Assembly (NCBI RefSeq): GCF_002920575.1
Contig: NZ_PQSQ01000001.1
Span: forward strand, 175,068 to 239,067
Origin: Streptomyces sp. Ru73
GTDB lineage: Bacteria > Actinomycetota > Actinomycetes > Streptomycetales > Streptomycetaceae
Direction of reading: 5' to 3'
Length of the DNA stretch: 64,000 bases
Positions 24,358 to 33,469 of the stretch are shown here, piece after piece (the first letter of the stretch is position 1; each line of letters starts with the position of its first letter). The translations under genes and the position numbers were made by a program. The notes beneath the pieces were generated by a model, which saw only the letters and a list, made by a program, of their open reading frames with translations, ran no database searches and was not told where the DNA came from.

Positions 24358-25437
24358 CTACGCCTCCCGGACCCCGGGATCGGCGGCCGCGAACAGCCCG
24401 GCCCACGGGCGGCTGCTCACGGAGGCGGTGCCCGTGGCGTCGTAGCGCGGCGTTTCCTGCGACCACACGAGGTTGCCGGTCATCAGATGCCGCATGCCCG
24501 TGACGTAGTGCGCCACATGATCGTGCACCTCGGCCGGCACGCCCAGCTCCCTGAGCGTCGCCGGCAGCGTCGCGGCGATCTGCTGGAACTGGTCCACCCG
24601 CGCGTTGGCCGTACGGATGATCCGGCGCACGGCCTGGTCCGGCGTGCAGCCCGTGGACCGCTGGAGGATGATCACGCTGTTGTTGACGTCCCCGGCCGCC
24701 AGCTCCTTGTCCACCGACACGACGTCGTTGACGAAGATGACCACTTCGGCGGTGAGCCGGCGCAGCTCCGCCAGCGGCGGCCGGCCGTGCAGCTCTCTCG
24801 GGAGCACATAACCGCCGCAGCGCTCGGTGAAGTCCAGGCACGGCTGCACCCCTATGGAGTCCCGGCGCCCCTTGAGGTACTGCTCCAGTGGCAGCACCCC
24901 CTTTCGGGTACGGTTCTGCGCCTCCCAGTGGTACGCGCCGAGATACCGCTCCCAGTGGTCGCGGAAGCGCAGCTGCCAGGCACGGGGCGCGCCCGCTGTG
25001 ATGCGCCGCCAGATGTCGCGGTACCCGGAGACCAGCGGGCTGTCGGGCTCCTCGGGCAGCAGCTCCGGCGCGTCGTCCATCGTGCGCACCACCCGGTCCA
25101 CGAAGTGCGCCACCGCCTCCGGGCACTGGCCCAGCTCGCCGTCGAACTGGTCGTCGAAGAGGAAGAACCAGGCGTTGAAGTCCGTTGCCAGCGCCAGCTC
25201 GTCGGGCCCGGCGTCCGGATAGAAGTAGGCCATGAGCCGGTCCAGTCGCAGCGCGTCGTACTCCTCCGTGGCCGCCTCACCGCACAGCATGCCGTGCCCG
25301 TGGAGCCAGCCGAGCGTGTGCCGCCGGGCCGCCTCCACCCCGGGATTGAGCCGCGCGGGAAAGGGGATGGCCAGGGGCGAGGTACGCCGGACGACGGGGG
25401 GCAGCGGTACCGCCGCCGCGGTGGTCGGGTCGTTCAT
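24358..25437 (-). CDS. Class I terpene synthase, probably a sesquiterpene cyclase
   Basis: A 359-aa bacterial class I terpene cyclase. The aspartate-rich motif is DDQFD at residues 95-99, preceded by FFLF. The NSE triad is NDVVSVDKE at 237-245 (Asn237, Ser241, Glu245). An arginine sensor lies in KGRRDSIG near 189-196, and the C-terminal RY pair is in ETPRYD. All diphosphate and Mg2+ ligands are intact, so it should ionise and cyclise farnesyl (or geranyl) diphosphate. Length and motifs fit sesquiterpene synthases; the product cannot be read. There is no P450, prenyltransferase or methyltransferase beside it. The start is the ATG at 25437, preceded by GGAGG. It is divergent from a large AAA/LuxR regulator. 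Confidence 0.88.
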   Translation of the reverse strand: MNDPTTAAAVPLPPVVRRTSPLAIPFPARLNPGVEAARRHTLGWLHGHGMLCGEAATEEYDALRLDRLMAYFYPDAGPDELALATDFNAWFFLFDDQFDGELGQCPEAVAHFVDRVVRTMDDAPELLPEEPDSPLVSGYRDIWRRITAGAPRAWQLRFRDHWERYLGAYHWEAQNRTRKGVLPLEQYLKGRRDSIGVQPCLDFTERCGGYVLPRELHGRPPLAELRRLTAEVVIFVNDVVSVDKELAAGDVNNSVIILQRSTGCTPDQAVRRIIRTANARVDQFQQIAATLPATLRELGVPAEVHDHVAHYVTGMRHLMTGNLVWSQETPRYDATGTASVSSRPWAGLFAAADPGVREA

Positions 25438-25722
25438 GGTCCGCCTCCTTCGCGCTGCGCCCCGTGGCGCAGCCAGGGGAGCCTGAGGCTCCTGCGATGA
25501 CCAGTCAAGAAGGGAGCAGGTTTATCGGTCAATGAATTTGTGCGCGACGCCCGCTCGCGCCACCCGCGCAGGAAGGGGAACGCGCGCCGCGTGATGAACC
25601 GGGCGGCGCAGAGGCTGCTGATGCGCCCCGCGGGTTCATGGTCGGAAGTTGACGAGGCCGGTCCGCGCGACGTCCCACGGCGCTAGTCTCATCGTTATAT
25701 GCGGAGGGGTAAGGACCAGAAC

Positions 25723-28659
25723 ATGGCGGAGATGATCGGGCGGTCCGGCCGCATGCGCCGGCCGGTGCTCGAGCGGGAGACCGAACTCAGTGCGCTGGAC
25801 GGCATGTTGACCGACCTCTGCGGTGCGGGGGAGGGCGACGGCGGCATGCGCACGGGCGGCCTGCTCGCCTTCGCGGGACCGCCGGGCATGGGCAAGACCG
25901 CGCTGATCACCGAGGCCCGCCGGCGCGCCATCGCCCGCGGCTGCACCGTCCTGCTCGCCCGGGGCGGTGAGCAGGAGCAGGAAGTGGCCTTCCACGTCGT
26001 ACGGCAGCTGGTGCAGCCGGTGTTCGCGGCGGAGTCGCCCGAGGAGCACCGCCGCATCCTCGGCACGTGGTACGACATCGTGGCGCCCGCCGTCGGCCTG
26101 GTGGCGGCGGAGGGCGGCGCCTCGCCCGACCCGCAGGGCGTGCGGGACGGCCTGGACTGGGTCGTCACCCGCTTCGCCGTGCACTTCTCGCCCGTCGTGC
26201 TGATCCTCGACGACGCGCACTGGGCGGACCCCGAGTCCCTGGCCTGGCTCACCGCGTTCGCGGCGCGCGCCGAGGAGCTCCCCATACTGATCATCGTCGG
26301 GTACCGCCCCGACGAACTGCCCGCCGGCGCCGGGCCGCTGCGCCGGATCGCCGAGCGCGGCGGCTCCCGCCCCTTCGAGCTCACCCCGCTCACCCCCAAC
26401 GCCGTCCGGCGCGTGGTGACCCACATGGTCGGCGACGGCGCCGACGAGGCGTTCTGCCGCGAGTGCTGGGCCGTCACCGGCGGCAATCCGTACGAGGTCG
26501 TCGAGCTGAGCGCCAAGATCCGCGAGCGCGGCATCAAGCCGCAGCAGGCCAACGTCTCCCAGCTGCGCGAGCTGGTCATGGCCATCAAGGACAGCGGCCT
26601 CATCGAGCGCCTGGAGCGGCTCGGCACCGCCGCAGTGCGCTTCGCCTGGGCCGCCGCCGTGCTCGGCACCGAGGTCTCCCCGACGCTCGCCGCCAACGTC
26701 GCGGGCCTCGGCGCCGTCCAGGCCGCCGACGTCGTGGACAAGCTGCGCGACGCCCGCATCCTCGCCCCGGCCCGCTCCTCCGACAACGGCAACCTCCGCT
26801 TCTTCCACCCCCTCGTCGCCAGCGCCGTCTACCAGGCCATCCCCGGCGCGCTCCGGGTCGCCCTGCACGGCCAGGCGGCCGCCGCCGTGGTGGACGCGGG
26901 CCTCGGCGCCACGGCCGCCGCCCGGCACCTGCTGGAGATGCACCCCGAGCACGACGACTGGGTCGTGCAGCGGCTGCGGGAGGCCGCGAGCGAGTACTTC
27001 CGCGCGGGCGCGCCGGACGCGGCCCGCCGCTGCCTGGCCCGCGCGCTGCGCGAACCGCCCGCCCTCCAGGACCGCGCCAGGGTCCTCTTCGAGCTGGGCT
27101 GCTCCTCCCTGCTCAGCGAGCCGGCGACCACGGTGAACCACCTCCGTGCGGCGCTGGAGGAGCACGAGCTGGACGCGGACCTGCGCGAGACGATCACGTA
27201 CAAGCTGGCGCAGGCGCTCGGGCACGCCGACCGCATGGAGGAGGCGGCACAGGTCGTCGCCGCCGAGGCGCAGCGGGCGACGAACGCGCGGACGCGGCTG
27301 CGCATGCAGGCCGAGCAGTTCATGTGGAACGCCTTCCGGGCCGACGAGCAGGACTCGCCCGCCCGCTCCCGGCTGCTGGCCAAGCTCGCCGACCACCTCA
27401 CCGGGCGCGGCATGGCCGAGCGGTACATCCTCGGGCTGCGCGCCTGGGACGCCATGGTGCGCGGCGAGAGCGCCAAGACGGCACTGCACTACGCCGAGGA
27501 GGCGCTCGGCGACGGGCTGCCGTGGACGGACGAGGAGTGGGGCTTCGAGGTACCGGTCCTGGTCGCCCTCACCTTCATGTACTGCGACCAGCCGGGCCGC
27601 GCCGAGGAGCTGTTCCACAAGGGCATCGCCGAGTGCGAGCGCAAGGGCTGGCGCGGCGCCCACCTCTCCTTCGGGTACACCCTGCTCGGCTACATCCGCT
27701 ACCGCCGCGGCCGGCTCGCCGAGGCCGAGGACCTGGTCCACGGCGGCCTGCGGATCGCGCACCGGGTGGGGCAGCGGGTGCCGGCCCAGTGGTTCGCCAT
27801 CGGCATCCTCATCGAGATCCTGCTCGCCCGCGGCCGCGTCGCCGAGGCCCAGGAGCTGGCCGACACCTACAGCTACGGCGAGGTCGTCCCCAACGCCGTC
27901 GTCTACCCCGACTCGCAGACCGTCTACAGCGAGCTGCTGCTCGCGCGCGGCCTGCACCGCGACGCGGAACACCAGCTCACGGCCGTCGGCCGGCGCCTGG
28001 AGCCGCGCGGCATGCGCAACCCCGCCTGGTGCCCCTGGCAGCTGCACCTCGCCCGCGCGATCGCCCTCACCGACCGGGCCAGGGCCCTCACCCTGGCCGA
28101 CGAGGCGCTGCAGCGGGCCCAGGACTTCGGCACCGAGTCGGCCATCGGGCAGGCGCTGTTCTGCAAGGCCGGCGTGGTCGGCGGCGCGGAGGGCATGAAG
28201 CTGCTGGCCGAGGCGGTACGCCACTTCGAGCGGTCCCCGTCCGCCTTCGAGCTGGCCCAGGCGCTGGTGGAGCACGGCGCCGCGCTGCGCCGGGCGGGCC
28301 TGCCGCAGGACGCGGCCGACCGCCTCTACCGCGGCCTGGACGGCGCGCTGCACTGCGGCGCCGAGGCGCTGGCGGCCCGCGCCCGTGACGAGCTGTCCGC
28401 CGCCGGGCTGCGCCCGCTCCAGCTGCGCAGCTCCGGCACGGACACGCTCACCACGCAGGAGCGGGCGGTGGCCGAGTGGGTCGTGCAGGGCTGGACCAAG
28501 GACCGGATCGCCGTCGAGCTGGGCACCCAGGTGCCCGCCGTCAGCCGGCTGCTCTCCGGGGTCTACCGCAAGATGGGCACGGACCGCAGCGGCCTCTCCC
28601 GGCTGCTGGAGAGCACGGGGGTGGCCGCCGTGTCGCCGCCGGCCGCGCCGGAGGGGTGA
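25723..28659 (+). CDS. Large AAA-ATPase transcriptional regulator with C-terminal LuxR-type HTH
   Basis: A 978-aa LAL-like regulator. Walker A is GPPGMGKT at 52-59 and Walker B is VVLILDDAHWAD with Asp163/164. The central 600 residues are helical repeats resembling TPR/MalT-type arrays, and the last 65 residues form a HTH (LTTQERAVAEWVVQGWTKDRIAVELG ... VSRLLSGVYRKMG). The HTH differs from canonical LuxR domains: where GLTNREIA-like residues are usual it has GWTKDRIA. The ATG at 25723 is preferred because AAGGACC precedes it; the ATG at 25699 has none. A possible -10 TTATAT lies just upstream. It is divergent from the terpene synthase and may regulate it. Confidence 0.85.
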   Translation: MAEMIGRSGRMRRPVLERETELSALDGMLTDLCGAGEGDGGMRTGGLLAFAGPPGMGKTALITEARRRAIARGCTVLLARGGEQEQEVAFHVVRQLVQPVFAAESPEEHRRILGTWYDIVAPAVGLVAAEGGASPDPQGVRDGLDWVVTRFAVHFSPVVLILDDAHWADPESLAWLTAFAARAEELPILIIVGYRPDELPAGAGPLRRIAERGGSRPFELTPLTPNAVRRVVTHMVGDGADEAFCRECWAVTGGNPYEVVELSAKIRERGIKPQQANVSQLRELVMAIKDSGLIERLERLGTAAVRFAWAAAVLGTEVSPTLAANVAGLGAVQAADVVDKLRDARILAPARSSDNGNLRFFHPLVASAVYQAIPGALRVALHGQAAAAVVDAGLGATAAARHLLEMHPEHDDWVVQRLREAASEYFRAGAPDAARRCLARALREPPALQDRARVLFELGCSSLLSEPATTVNHLRAALEEHELDADLRETITYKLAQALGHADRMEEAAQVVAAEAQRATNARTRLRMQAEQFMWNAFRADEQDSPARSRLLAKLADHLTGRGMAERYILGLRAWDAMVRGESAKTALHYAEEALGDGLPWTDEEWGFEVPVLVALTFMYCDQPGRAEELFHKGIAECERKGWRGAHLSFGYTLLGYIRYRRGRLAEAEDLVHGGLRIAHRVGQRVPAQWFAIGILIEILLARGRVAEAQELADTYSYGEVVPNAVVYPDSQTVYSELLLARGLHRDAEHQLTAVGRRLEPRGMRNPAWCPWQLHLARAIALTDRARALTLADEALQRAQDFGTESAIGQALFCKAGVVGGAEGMKLLAEAVRHFERSPSAFELAQALVEHGAALRRAGLPQDAADRLYRGLDGALHCGAEALAARARDELSAAGLRPLQLRSSGTDTLTTQERAVAEWVVQGWTKDRIAVELGTQVPAVSRLLSGVYRKMGTDRSGLSRLLESTGVAAVSPPAAPEG

Positions 28660-28767
28660 CGGCCGCCGGGGACGGGACGGCCGTGGTGCCGCCGCCCGGC
28701 GCTCCGGAGGACGACGGCCGCCCGGTACCGCGGGATGCCGCCCCGGCGCGCCACGTACGATGGCTGT

Positions 28768-29265
28768 ATGTCGTTCCTCCGTCGCCGTAGCGCCGTGCCT
28801 GCCGGGCCAGATTTCGATGTGCTTGCCATGGACCCCGGGGACTGGCCCGGCAACCTCGGTGCCGGGCTGCTGCCCGCGCCCGACGGCACCTGCCAGGGCG
28901 TCTTCCTGCGGTACGACCTGTTCGGCGGCCGCGGCCCCGCGATGATCATCGGCAACCTCCCCGAGGGCTCCCCGGCGCGCGAGCTCGGCGAGGGCGAGGT
29001 GCCCTTCGAGGTCGCGCAGCTGCTGGACGCGCTGGGGAACGACGAGGACGTCACCGTCGTGGAGACCGAGGACATCCCGGTCATGCACGACAACAACCTG
29101 CTGATCGTCAAGCGGATCAAGTGCTCCGAGGGCCGGATCTCCTGCGTGCAGTTCGACCGCAGCGACAACGTCCTGGTCACCATCGCCAGCTGGGACCGGC
29201 CGATCACCGACGATCTGTACGCGCTGCTCAAGCCGCTGCCGGCGGAGATGTTCCAGCAGGGCTGA
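28768..29265 (+). CDS. Conserved hypothetical protein
   Basis: A 165-aa protein with no recognised domain. It starts MSFLRRRS and has a mixed alpha/beta composition without signal peptide or membrane segment. It contains LPEGSPARELGEGEVPFEVAQLL and ends in LKPLPAEMFQQG. The ATG at 28768 is chosen because the codons upstream overlap the GC-rich gap after the AAA/LuxR gene. It lies 108 bp downstream of that gene in the same direction; joint transcription is possible but not shown. Confidence 0.6.
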   Translation: MSFLRRRSAVPAGPDFDVLAMDPGDWPGNLGAGLLPAPDGTCQGVFLRYDLFGGRGPAMIIGNLPEGSPARELGEGEVPFEVAQLLDALGNDEDVTVVETEDIPVMHDNNLLIVKRIKCSEGRISCVQFDRSDNVLVTIASWDRPITDDLYALLKPLPAEMFQQG

Positions 29266-29323
29266 GCCCCGGCCACCGCGTGCCGCGCACGGAGGAGTGA
29301 ACGACCCTCGGGCGGCGCGCGGC

Positions 29324-29396
29324 GGTCACCCACGCATTGGGGTCACCCATGCGTTGCGGTCACCCGTACGCGTTGTGGTCACCCCGTACGCGTTCA
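29324..29396. repeat. 17-19 bp tandem repeat, four copies
   Basis: Four units start with GGTCACCC at 29324, 29341, 29358 and 29377, ending in variants of TACGCGTT. The last unit touches the stop codon of the LacI-family gene. Confidence 0.65.
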
Positions 29397-30443
29397 CTCC
29401 GCCGGGGTCTGCGACGCCTGCGGCGGCGGTGCCGTGGTGGCCCGCGGGATCAGCCGGGTGGGCAGCACGATGTGCCGGGCCAGGTCCGCCTCCGGGTCGT
29501 TGATCAGAGCGCGGGCCAGCTCGCCGGCCGACCGGCCGATGTCCTCCGGGGACTGCGCGATCGTGGTGAGGTCCGACCACTCCGCCATCTGGTGGTCGTC
29601 GAAGCCGAGTACGGACATCCGTCTGGGCACGTCGATATGGGCCCTGCGCAGCGTCCACAGCACCGAGACGGCGACCTCGTCCTGCTCGGCGAAGATCGCG
29701 GTGGGCGGCTCGCGCAGGCTCAGCAGCCGCCCGACCGCCTCGGCGGTGCGCCGCTTGTGCCCGGGCGGCGTGGCCACCACCAGCTCGCCGGCCGGCTCCA
29801 CCCCCGCCTCGGCGAGCGCCTGCTGGTAGCCGAGCAGCCGCTCGTGCGAGCTGAAGCTGAAGCCGCTGGCCCCGGTGGTCTGCACGAAGGCGATCCGGCG
29901 GTGCCCGAGGCCGAGCAGATGCCGGGTCCCGGCGCGGGCCCCGGCCACGTCGTCCACGTACACACTGGGCCGGCCCTCGGCGTGCTGGCTGAGGTAGACC
30001 ACCGGCATCTGCAGCTCGTCCAGGCGCGCGCTCTCCGCCTCGGAGAGGTCGAAGGAGAACACCAGGAGCGCGTCCGCGTTGCGCCGCGCGGGCAGCCGCT
30101 CGAAGAAGTCGGTCCGCTCCGTCATGTCGGGGATGACGTAGACGAGCAGTTCCAGCCCCGCGGCGCGCAGCACGGGGCCCAGGCTGGAGAGCGCCGAGCC
30201 GATGAACCAGGAGTTGAGCGTGGGCGCGAGCACGGCGACCACGCCCGTACGGCCGGTCACCAGGCTGGACGCCTGCCGGGAGATCACGAAGTTCAGTTCG
30301 CGCGCGGCCTGTTCGACGCGGGCGCGCACCTCGGGCGAGACGGTCGGGAGGCCGCGCATGGTGCGCGAGACGGTGGAGGCGGAGACCCCGGCCCGCTGGG
30401 CGACGTCGGCCAGCGTGGGGTGGTGCCGCTGGGCTGGTGGCAT
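29394..30443 (-). CDS. LacI-family transcriptional regulator
   Basis: A 349-aa LacI/GalR regulator. The HTH and hinge helix are at residues 9-60 (TLADVAQRAGVSASTVSRTMRG ... ARELNFV), then a periplasmic-binding-protein-like effector domain with VVAVLAPTLNSWF, GHRRIAFVQ and VLGFDDHQMAEW. It is divergent from the GH13 alpha-glucosidase gene. Promoter-overlapping inverted repeats in the shared 258-bp region make it the probable repressor of that gene, with a glucoside as likely inducer. The start is the ATG at 30443. Confidence 0.87.
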   Translation of the reverse strand: MPPAQRHHPTLADVAQRAGVSASTVSRTMRGLPTVSPEVRARVEQAARELNFVISRQASSLVTGRTGVVAVLAPTLNSWFIGSALSSLGPVLRAAGLELLVYVIPDMTERTDFFERLPARRNADALLVFSFDLSEAESARLDELQMPVVYLSQHAEGRPSVYVDDVAGARAGTRHLLGLGHRRIAFVQTTGASGFSFSSHERLLGYQQALAEAGVEPAGELVVATPPGHKRRTAEAVGRLLSLREPPTAIFAEQDEVAVSVLWTLRRAHIDVPRRMSVLGFDDHQMAEWSDLTTIAQSPEDIGRSAGELARALINDPEADLARHIVLPTRLIPRATTAPPPQASQTPAE

Positions 30444-30522
30444 GGCGGCAAGTTAGCAGCCGCCGGCCCACGGGCAACAGGAGTAGGACAGCGCTGTCAT
30501 CAACTTACCCCCGTGTAATGCG

Positions 30523-30558
30523 TTGACTTCGCTTGCCTGCACTCCTAGCGTGCAAGCG
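30523..30558 (+). promoter_or_regulatory. Promoter with overlapping LacI-type operator
   Basis: TTGACT (30523-30528) and TAGCGT (30546-30551) are separated by 17 bp, a good sigma-70-like promoter. Over it lies a 7-bp inverted repeat CGCTTGC (30530-30536) / GCAAGCG (30552-30558). The CTTGC element resembles MalR/Reg1-type operators in Streptomyces. A repressor here would occlude RNA polymerase. The transcript would have a leader of about 145 bases before the GH13 ATG. Confidence 0.6.
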
Positions 30559-30701
30559 TTGTTACGGAGTGACCGCTGCCGTCTGCCCGCTCGCGCATCC
30601 CTCGCCCTTCCTCAGGTCTCTGACATGAACGTCTTCCCTCCCGCCTGCTCAGAAAGCGGCTGACAGCGCAGTCACGCGGTCAGACAAGGAGCGCACCGCA
30701 C

Positions 30702-32342
30702 ATGACCCGCACCGCACCCTGGTGGCGCGACGCCGTCATCTACCAGGTCTACATCCGCAGCTTCGCCGACGGGAACGGCGACGGCATCGGTGACATCGCC
30801 GGCATCCGCTCCCGCCTGCCGTACCTGAAGTCGCTCGGCGTGGACGCCATCTGGATCAATCCCTGGTACAAGTCCCCGCAGGCCGACCACGGTTACGACG
30901 TGGCCGACTTCCGCGCCATCGACCCGCGCTTCGGCACGGTCGAGGAGGCCGAGGCGCTCATCGAGGAGGCTCACGCGGCAGGACTCCGCGTCATCCCCGA
31001 CATCGTGCCCAACCACACCTCCGACCAGCACGAGTGGTTCCGCGCCGCGCTGGCCGCCGGGCCCGGCAGTCCCGAGCGCGCCCGGTACGTCTTCCGGGAC
31101 GGCCGCGGCCCCGACGGCGCCGAGCCGCCCAACGACTGGAAGTCCTGCTTCGGCGGCCGCGCCTGGACCCGGGTGCCCGACGGCCAGTGGTACCTCCACC
31201 TCTTCGCGCCCGAGCAGCCCGACCTCAACTGGGACCACCCGGACGTGCTCGCCGAGTTCGAGGACATCCTCCGGTTCTGGTTCCGGCGCGGCGTGGACGG
31301 CTTCCGCATCGACGTCGCACACGGCCTGGTCAAGCACCCCGAACTGCCCGACCTGCCGGACCTCCCGGCACCCGCCGACCGCGTCCCGGGCCAGCACCTG
31401 GACCACCCGCACTGGGACCGCGACGAGGTGCACGAGATCTACCGCGCCTGGCGCCGGGTCGCCGACGAGTTCCCCGGCGACCGTGCCTTCGTGGCCGAGG
31501 CGTGGGCCGACACCCCCGAACGGCTCGCCGCCTACGTACGCCGCGACGGCCTGCACACCGCCTTCAACTTCGACTTCCTCATGGCGAGCTGGGACGCCAA
31601 GGAGCTGCGCCAGGTCATCGACGACTCCCTCGCCATGCTCGGCGCCGTCGGCGCCCCCGCCACCTGGGTCCTCTCCAACCACGACGTGGTGCGCCACCCC
31701 AGCCGCTACGGCCGCGAGGTCGTCAAGAAGTGGGGCGCCAACGAGTCCTACCGCCCCGAAGGCCCGCTCGACCTCGCGCTCGGCACCCGCCGCGCCCGCG
31801 CGGCCGCGCTCCTCATGCTGGCCCTGCCCGGCGGCGCGTACGTCTACCAGGGCGAGGAACTGGGGCTGCCCGAGGTCGAGGACCTGCCCGACGAGGTGCT
31901 CCAGGACCCGACCTGGGAGCGGTCGGGTCACACCGACCGCGGCCGCGACGGCTGCCGGGTGCCGATCCCGTGGTCCGGGGAGCACGCACCGTACGGCTTC
32001 AGCCCGGACGGCGCGACCGGCGCGCCCTGGCTGCCCCAGCCCCCGCTGTGGCGCGAGCTGAGCGTCGCCGCGCAAGAGGGCGACGAGGACTCGATGCTGG
32101 CGCTGTACCGCACTGCGCTGCGCGTCCGCCGGGAGCACCCGGCCCTCGGCGACGGGACGATGACCTGGCTCGAAGCGCCCGCCGGCGTCCTCGCCTTCCG
32201 CCGCGAGCCGGGTTTCGTGTGCGTCGTCAACCTCTCGGCCGAGCCGTACCCCCTCCCGGAGCACAAGGAGATCCTGCTGGCCAGCGGACCGCTCGCGGAC
32301 GGCCGGCTGGCGCCGGACCACGCGGTCTGGCTCGCCCTGTGA
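30702..32342 (+). CDS. Glycoside hydrolase family 13, alpha-glucosidase type
   Basis: A 546-aa cytoplasmic GH13 enzyme (no signal peptide) hydrolysing alpha-glucosidic bonds, probably of maltose-, isomaltose- or sucrose-like oligosaccharides. Conserved regions are DIVPNHTS (about 100-107), GFRIDVAH with the nucleophile Asp204, VAEAW with the acid/base Glu266, and SNHD with Asp328. The N-terminal WWRDAVIYQVYIRSFAD is typical of the oligo-1,6-glucosidase / alpha-glucosidase group. No sugar ABC transporter is adjacent, unlike agl-type operons. The aldo/keto reductase gene follows by 29 bp. Confidence 0.88.
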   Translation: MTRTAPWWRDAVIYQVYIRSFADGNGDGIGDIAGIRSRLPYLKSLGVDAIWINPWYKSPQADHGYDVADFRAIDPRFGTVEEAEALIEEAHAAGLRVIPDIVPNHTSDQHEWFRAALAAGPGSPERARYVFRDGRGPDGAEPPNDWKSCFGGRAWTRVPDGQWYLHLFAPEQPDLNWDHPDVLAEFEDILRFWFRRGVDGFRIDVAHGLVKHPELPDLPDLPAPADRVPGQHLDHPHWDRDEVHEIYRAWRRVADEFPGDRAFVAEAWADTPERLAAYVRRDGLHTAFNFDFLMASWDAKELRQVIDDSLAMLGAVGAPATWVLSNHDVVRHPSRYGREVVKKWGANESYRPEGPLDLALGTRRARAAALLMLALPGGAYVYQGEELGLPEVEDLPDEVLQDPTWERSGHTDRGRDGCRVPIPWSGEHAPYGFSPDGATGAPWLPQPPLWRELSVAAQEGDEDSMLALYRTALRVRREHPALGDGTMTWLEAPAGVLAFRREPGFVCVVNLSAEPYPLPEHKEILLASGPLADGRLAPDHAVWLAL

Positions 32343-32371
32343 CCACCGGCCGCACGGAAGGAACACCTGAC

Positions 32372-33406
32372 ATGGAGTACCGCACCCTCGGGTCCACCGG
32401 CTGCGCCGTCTCCGAACTGGCGCTCGGCACCATGACCTTCGGGCACGAGACCGACGAGGCGGGCGCGCACGCCCAGCTCGACCGGTTCGTCGAGGCCGGC
32501 GGCACCCTCGTGGACACCGCCGACGTCTACACCGCCGGCGCGTCCGAAGAGATCATCGGCCGCTGGCTCGCGTCCCGGCCCGCCGACGTCACCGACCGCG
32601 TCGTCCTCGCCACCAAGGGCCGCTTCCCCATGGCCGCCGACCCGAACGGCGCCGGCCTCTCCCGCCGCCACCTGCGCCGTGCGCTCGACGCCTCGCTGCG
32701 CCGGCTCGGCGTGGAGACGGTCGACCTCTACCAGGTGCACTCCTGGGACCCGCTGACGCCGGTCGAGGAGACCCTGCGCTTCCTGGACGACGCCGTCCGC
32801 CAGGGCAAGGTCCACTACGTAGGGCTGTCGAACTTCACCGGCTGGCAGGTCCAGAAGGCGGTGGACGTCGCGGACTTCCGCGGCCTGGCCCGCCCCGTCA
32901 CCCTCCAGCCGCAGTACAGCCTGCTCGCCCGCGAGATCGAATGGGAGATCGTCCCCGCCTGCGTCTCCGAAGGGCTCGGCCTGCTCCCGTGGAGCCCGCT
33001 CGGCGGCGGCTGGCTGACCGGGAAGTACCGGCGGGACGCCCGGCCGGCCGGCGCGACCCGGCTCGGCGAGAATCCCGAGCGCGGGGTCGAGGCGTACGAC
33101 CGGCGCGGCCGCGTCGAGCGCACCTGGGCGGTCGTCGACGAGGTGCGCGCGGTGGCCGAGGAGCGCGGCGTCTCCATGGCGCAGGTCGCGCTCGCCTGGG
33201 TGCGCGACCGGCCGGCCGTCTCCTCGGTGATCCTCGGGGCCCGCACCCTGGCGCAGCTGGACGACAACCTCGCGGTCACCGGCCTCCGGCTGTCGGAGGA
33301 GGAGCGGGCCCGGCTGGACAAGGTGAGCGACCCCGGCGCCGCCGACTACCCGTACGGCGGCCCGGGCATCGAGCAGCGCAGCCGGGACGTGGCCGGCGGG
33401 CGCTGA
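32372..33406 (+). CDS. Aldo/keto reductase
   Basis: A 344-aa NADPH-dependent (beta/alpha)8-barrel oxidoreductase. The catalytic tetrad is Asp48, Tyr53, Lys82 and His123, within DTADVYTAG, ATKGRF and YQVHSWD. The cofactor block is VSSVILGARTLAQLDDNL near the C-terminus. It probably reduces a sugar aldehyde or ketone, consistent with its place behind the alpha-glucosidase, but substrates are not readable. The ATG at 32372 has GGAAGGAAC upstream. A strong terminator follows. Confidence 0.87.
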   Translation: MEYRTLGSTGCAVSELALGTMTFGHETDEAGAHAQLDRFVEAGGTLVDTADVYTAGASEEIIGRWLASRPADVTDRVVLATKGRFPMAADPNGAGLSRRHLRRALDASLRRLGVETVDLYQVHSWDPLTPVEETLRFLDDAVRQGKVHYVGLSNFTGWQVQKAVDVADFRGLARPVTLQPQYSLLAREIEWEIVPACVSEGLGLLPWSPLGGGWLTGKYRRDARPAGATRLGENPERGVEAYDRRGRVERTWAVVDEVRAVAEERGVSMAQVALAWVRDRPAVSSVILGARTLAQLDDNLAVTGLRLSEEERARLDKVSDPGAADYPYGGPGIEQRSRDVAGGR

Positions 33407-33419
33407 ACCGCGGACACGG

Positions 33420-33463
33420 AACGGCGGCCGGCGGGCCCGTAAGAGGACCCGCCGGCCGCCGTT
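33420..33463. terminator. Strong bidirectional terminator
   Basis: A perfect 16-bp stem (33420-33435 with 33448-33463, starting AACGGCGGCC) with a 12-base loop lies between the convergent aldo/keto reductase and amidase genes. Confidence 0.85.
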
Positions 33464-33469
33464 GTGCCG

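Noticed and set aside
24358..28659. A terpene biosynthetic gene cluster.
   Set aside because: Only one biosynthetic gene and one possible regulator are present; neighbours on both sides belong to other functions.
25636..29088. A 1150-codon antisense frame over the AAA/LuxR gene.
   Set aside because: Shadow of the sense gene with Walker motifs and HTH; no ribosome site or recognisable domain on the minus strand.
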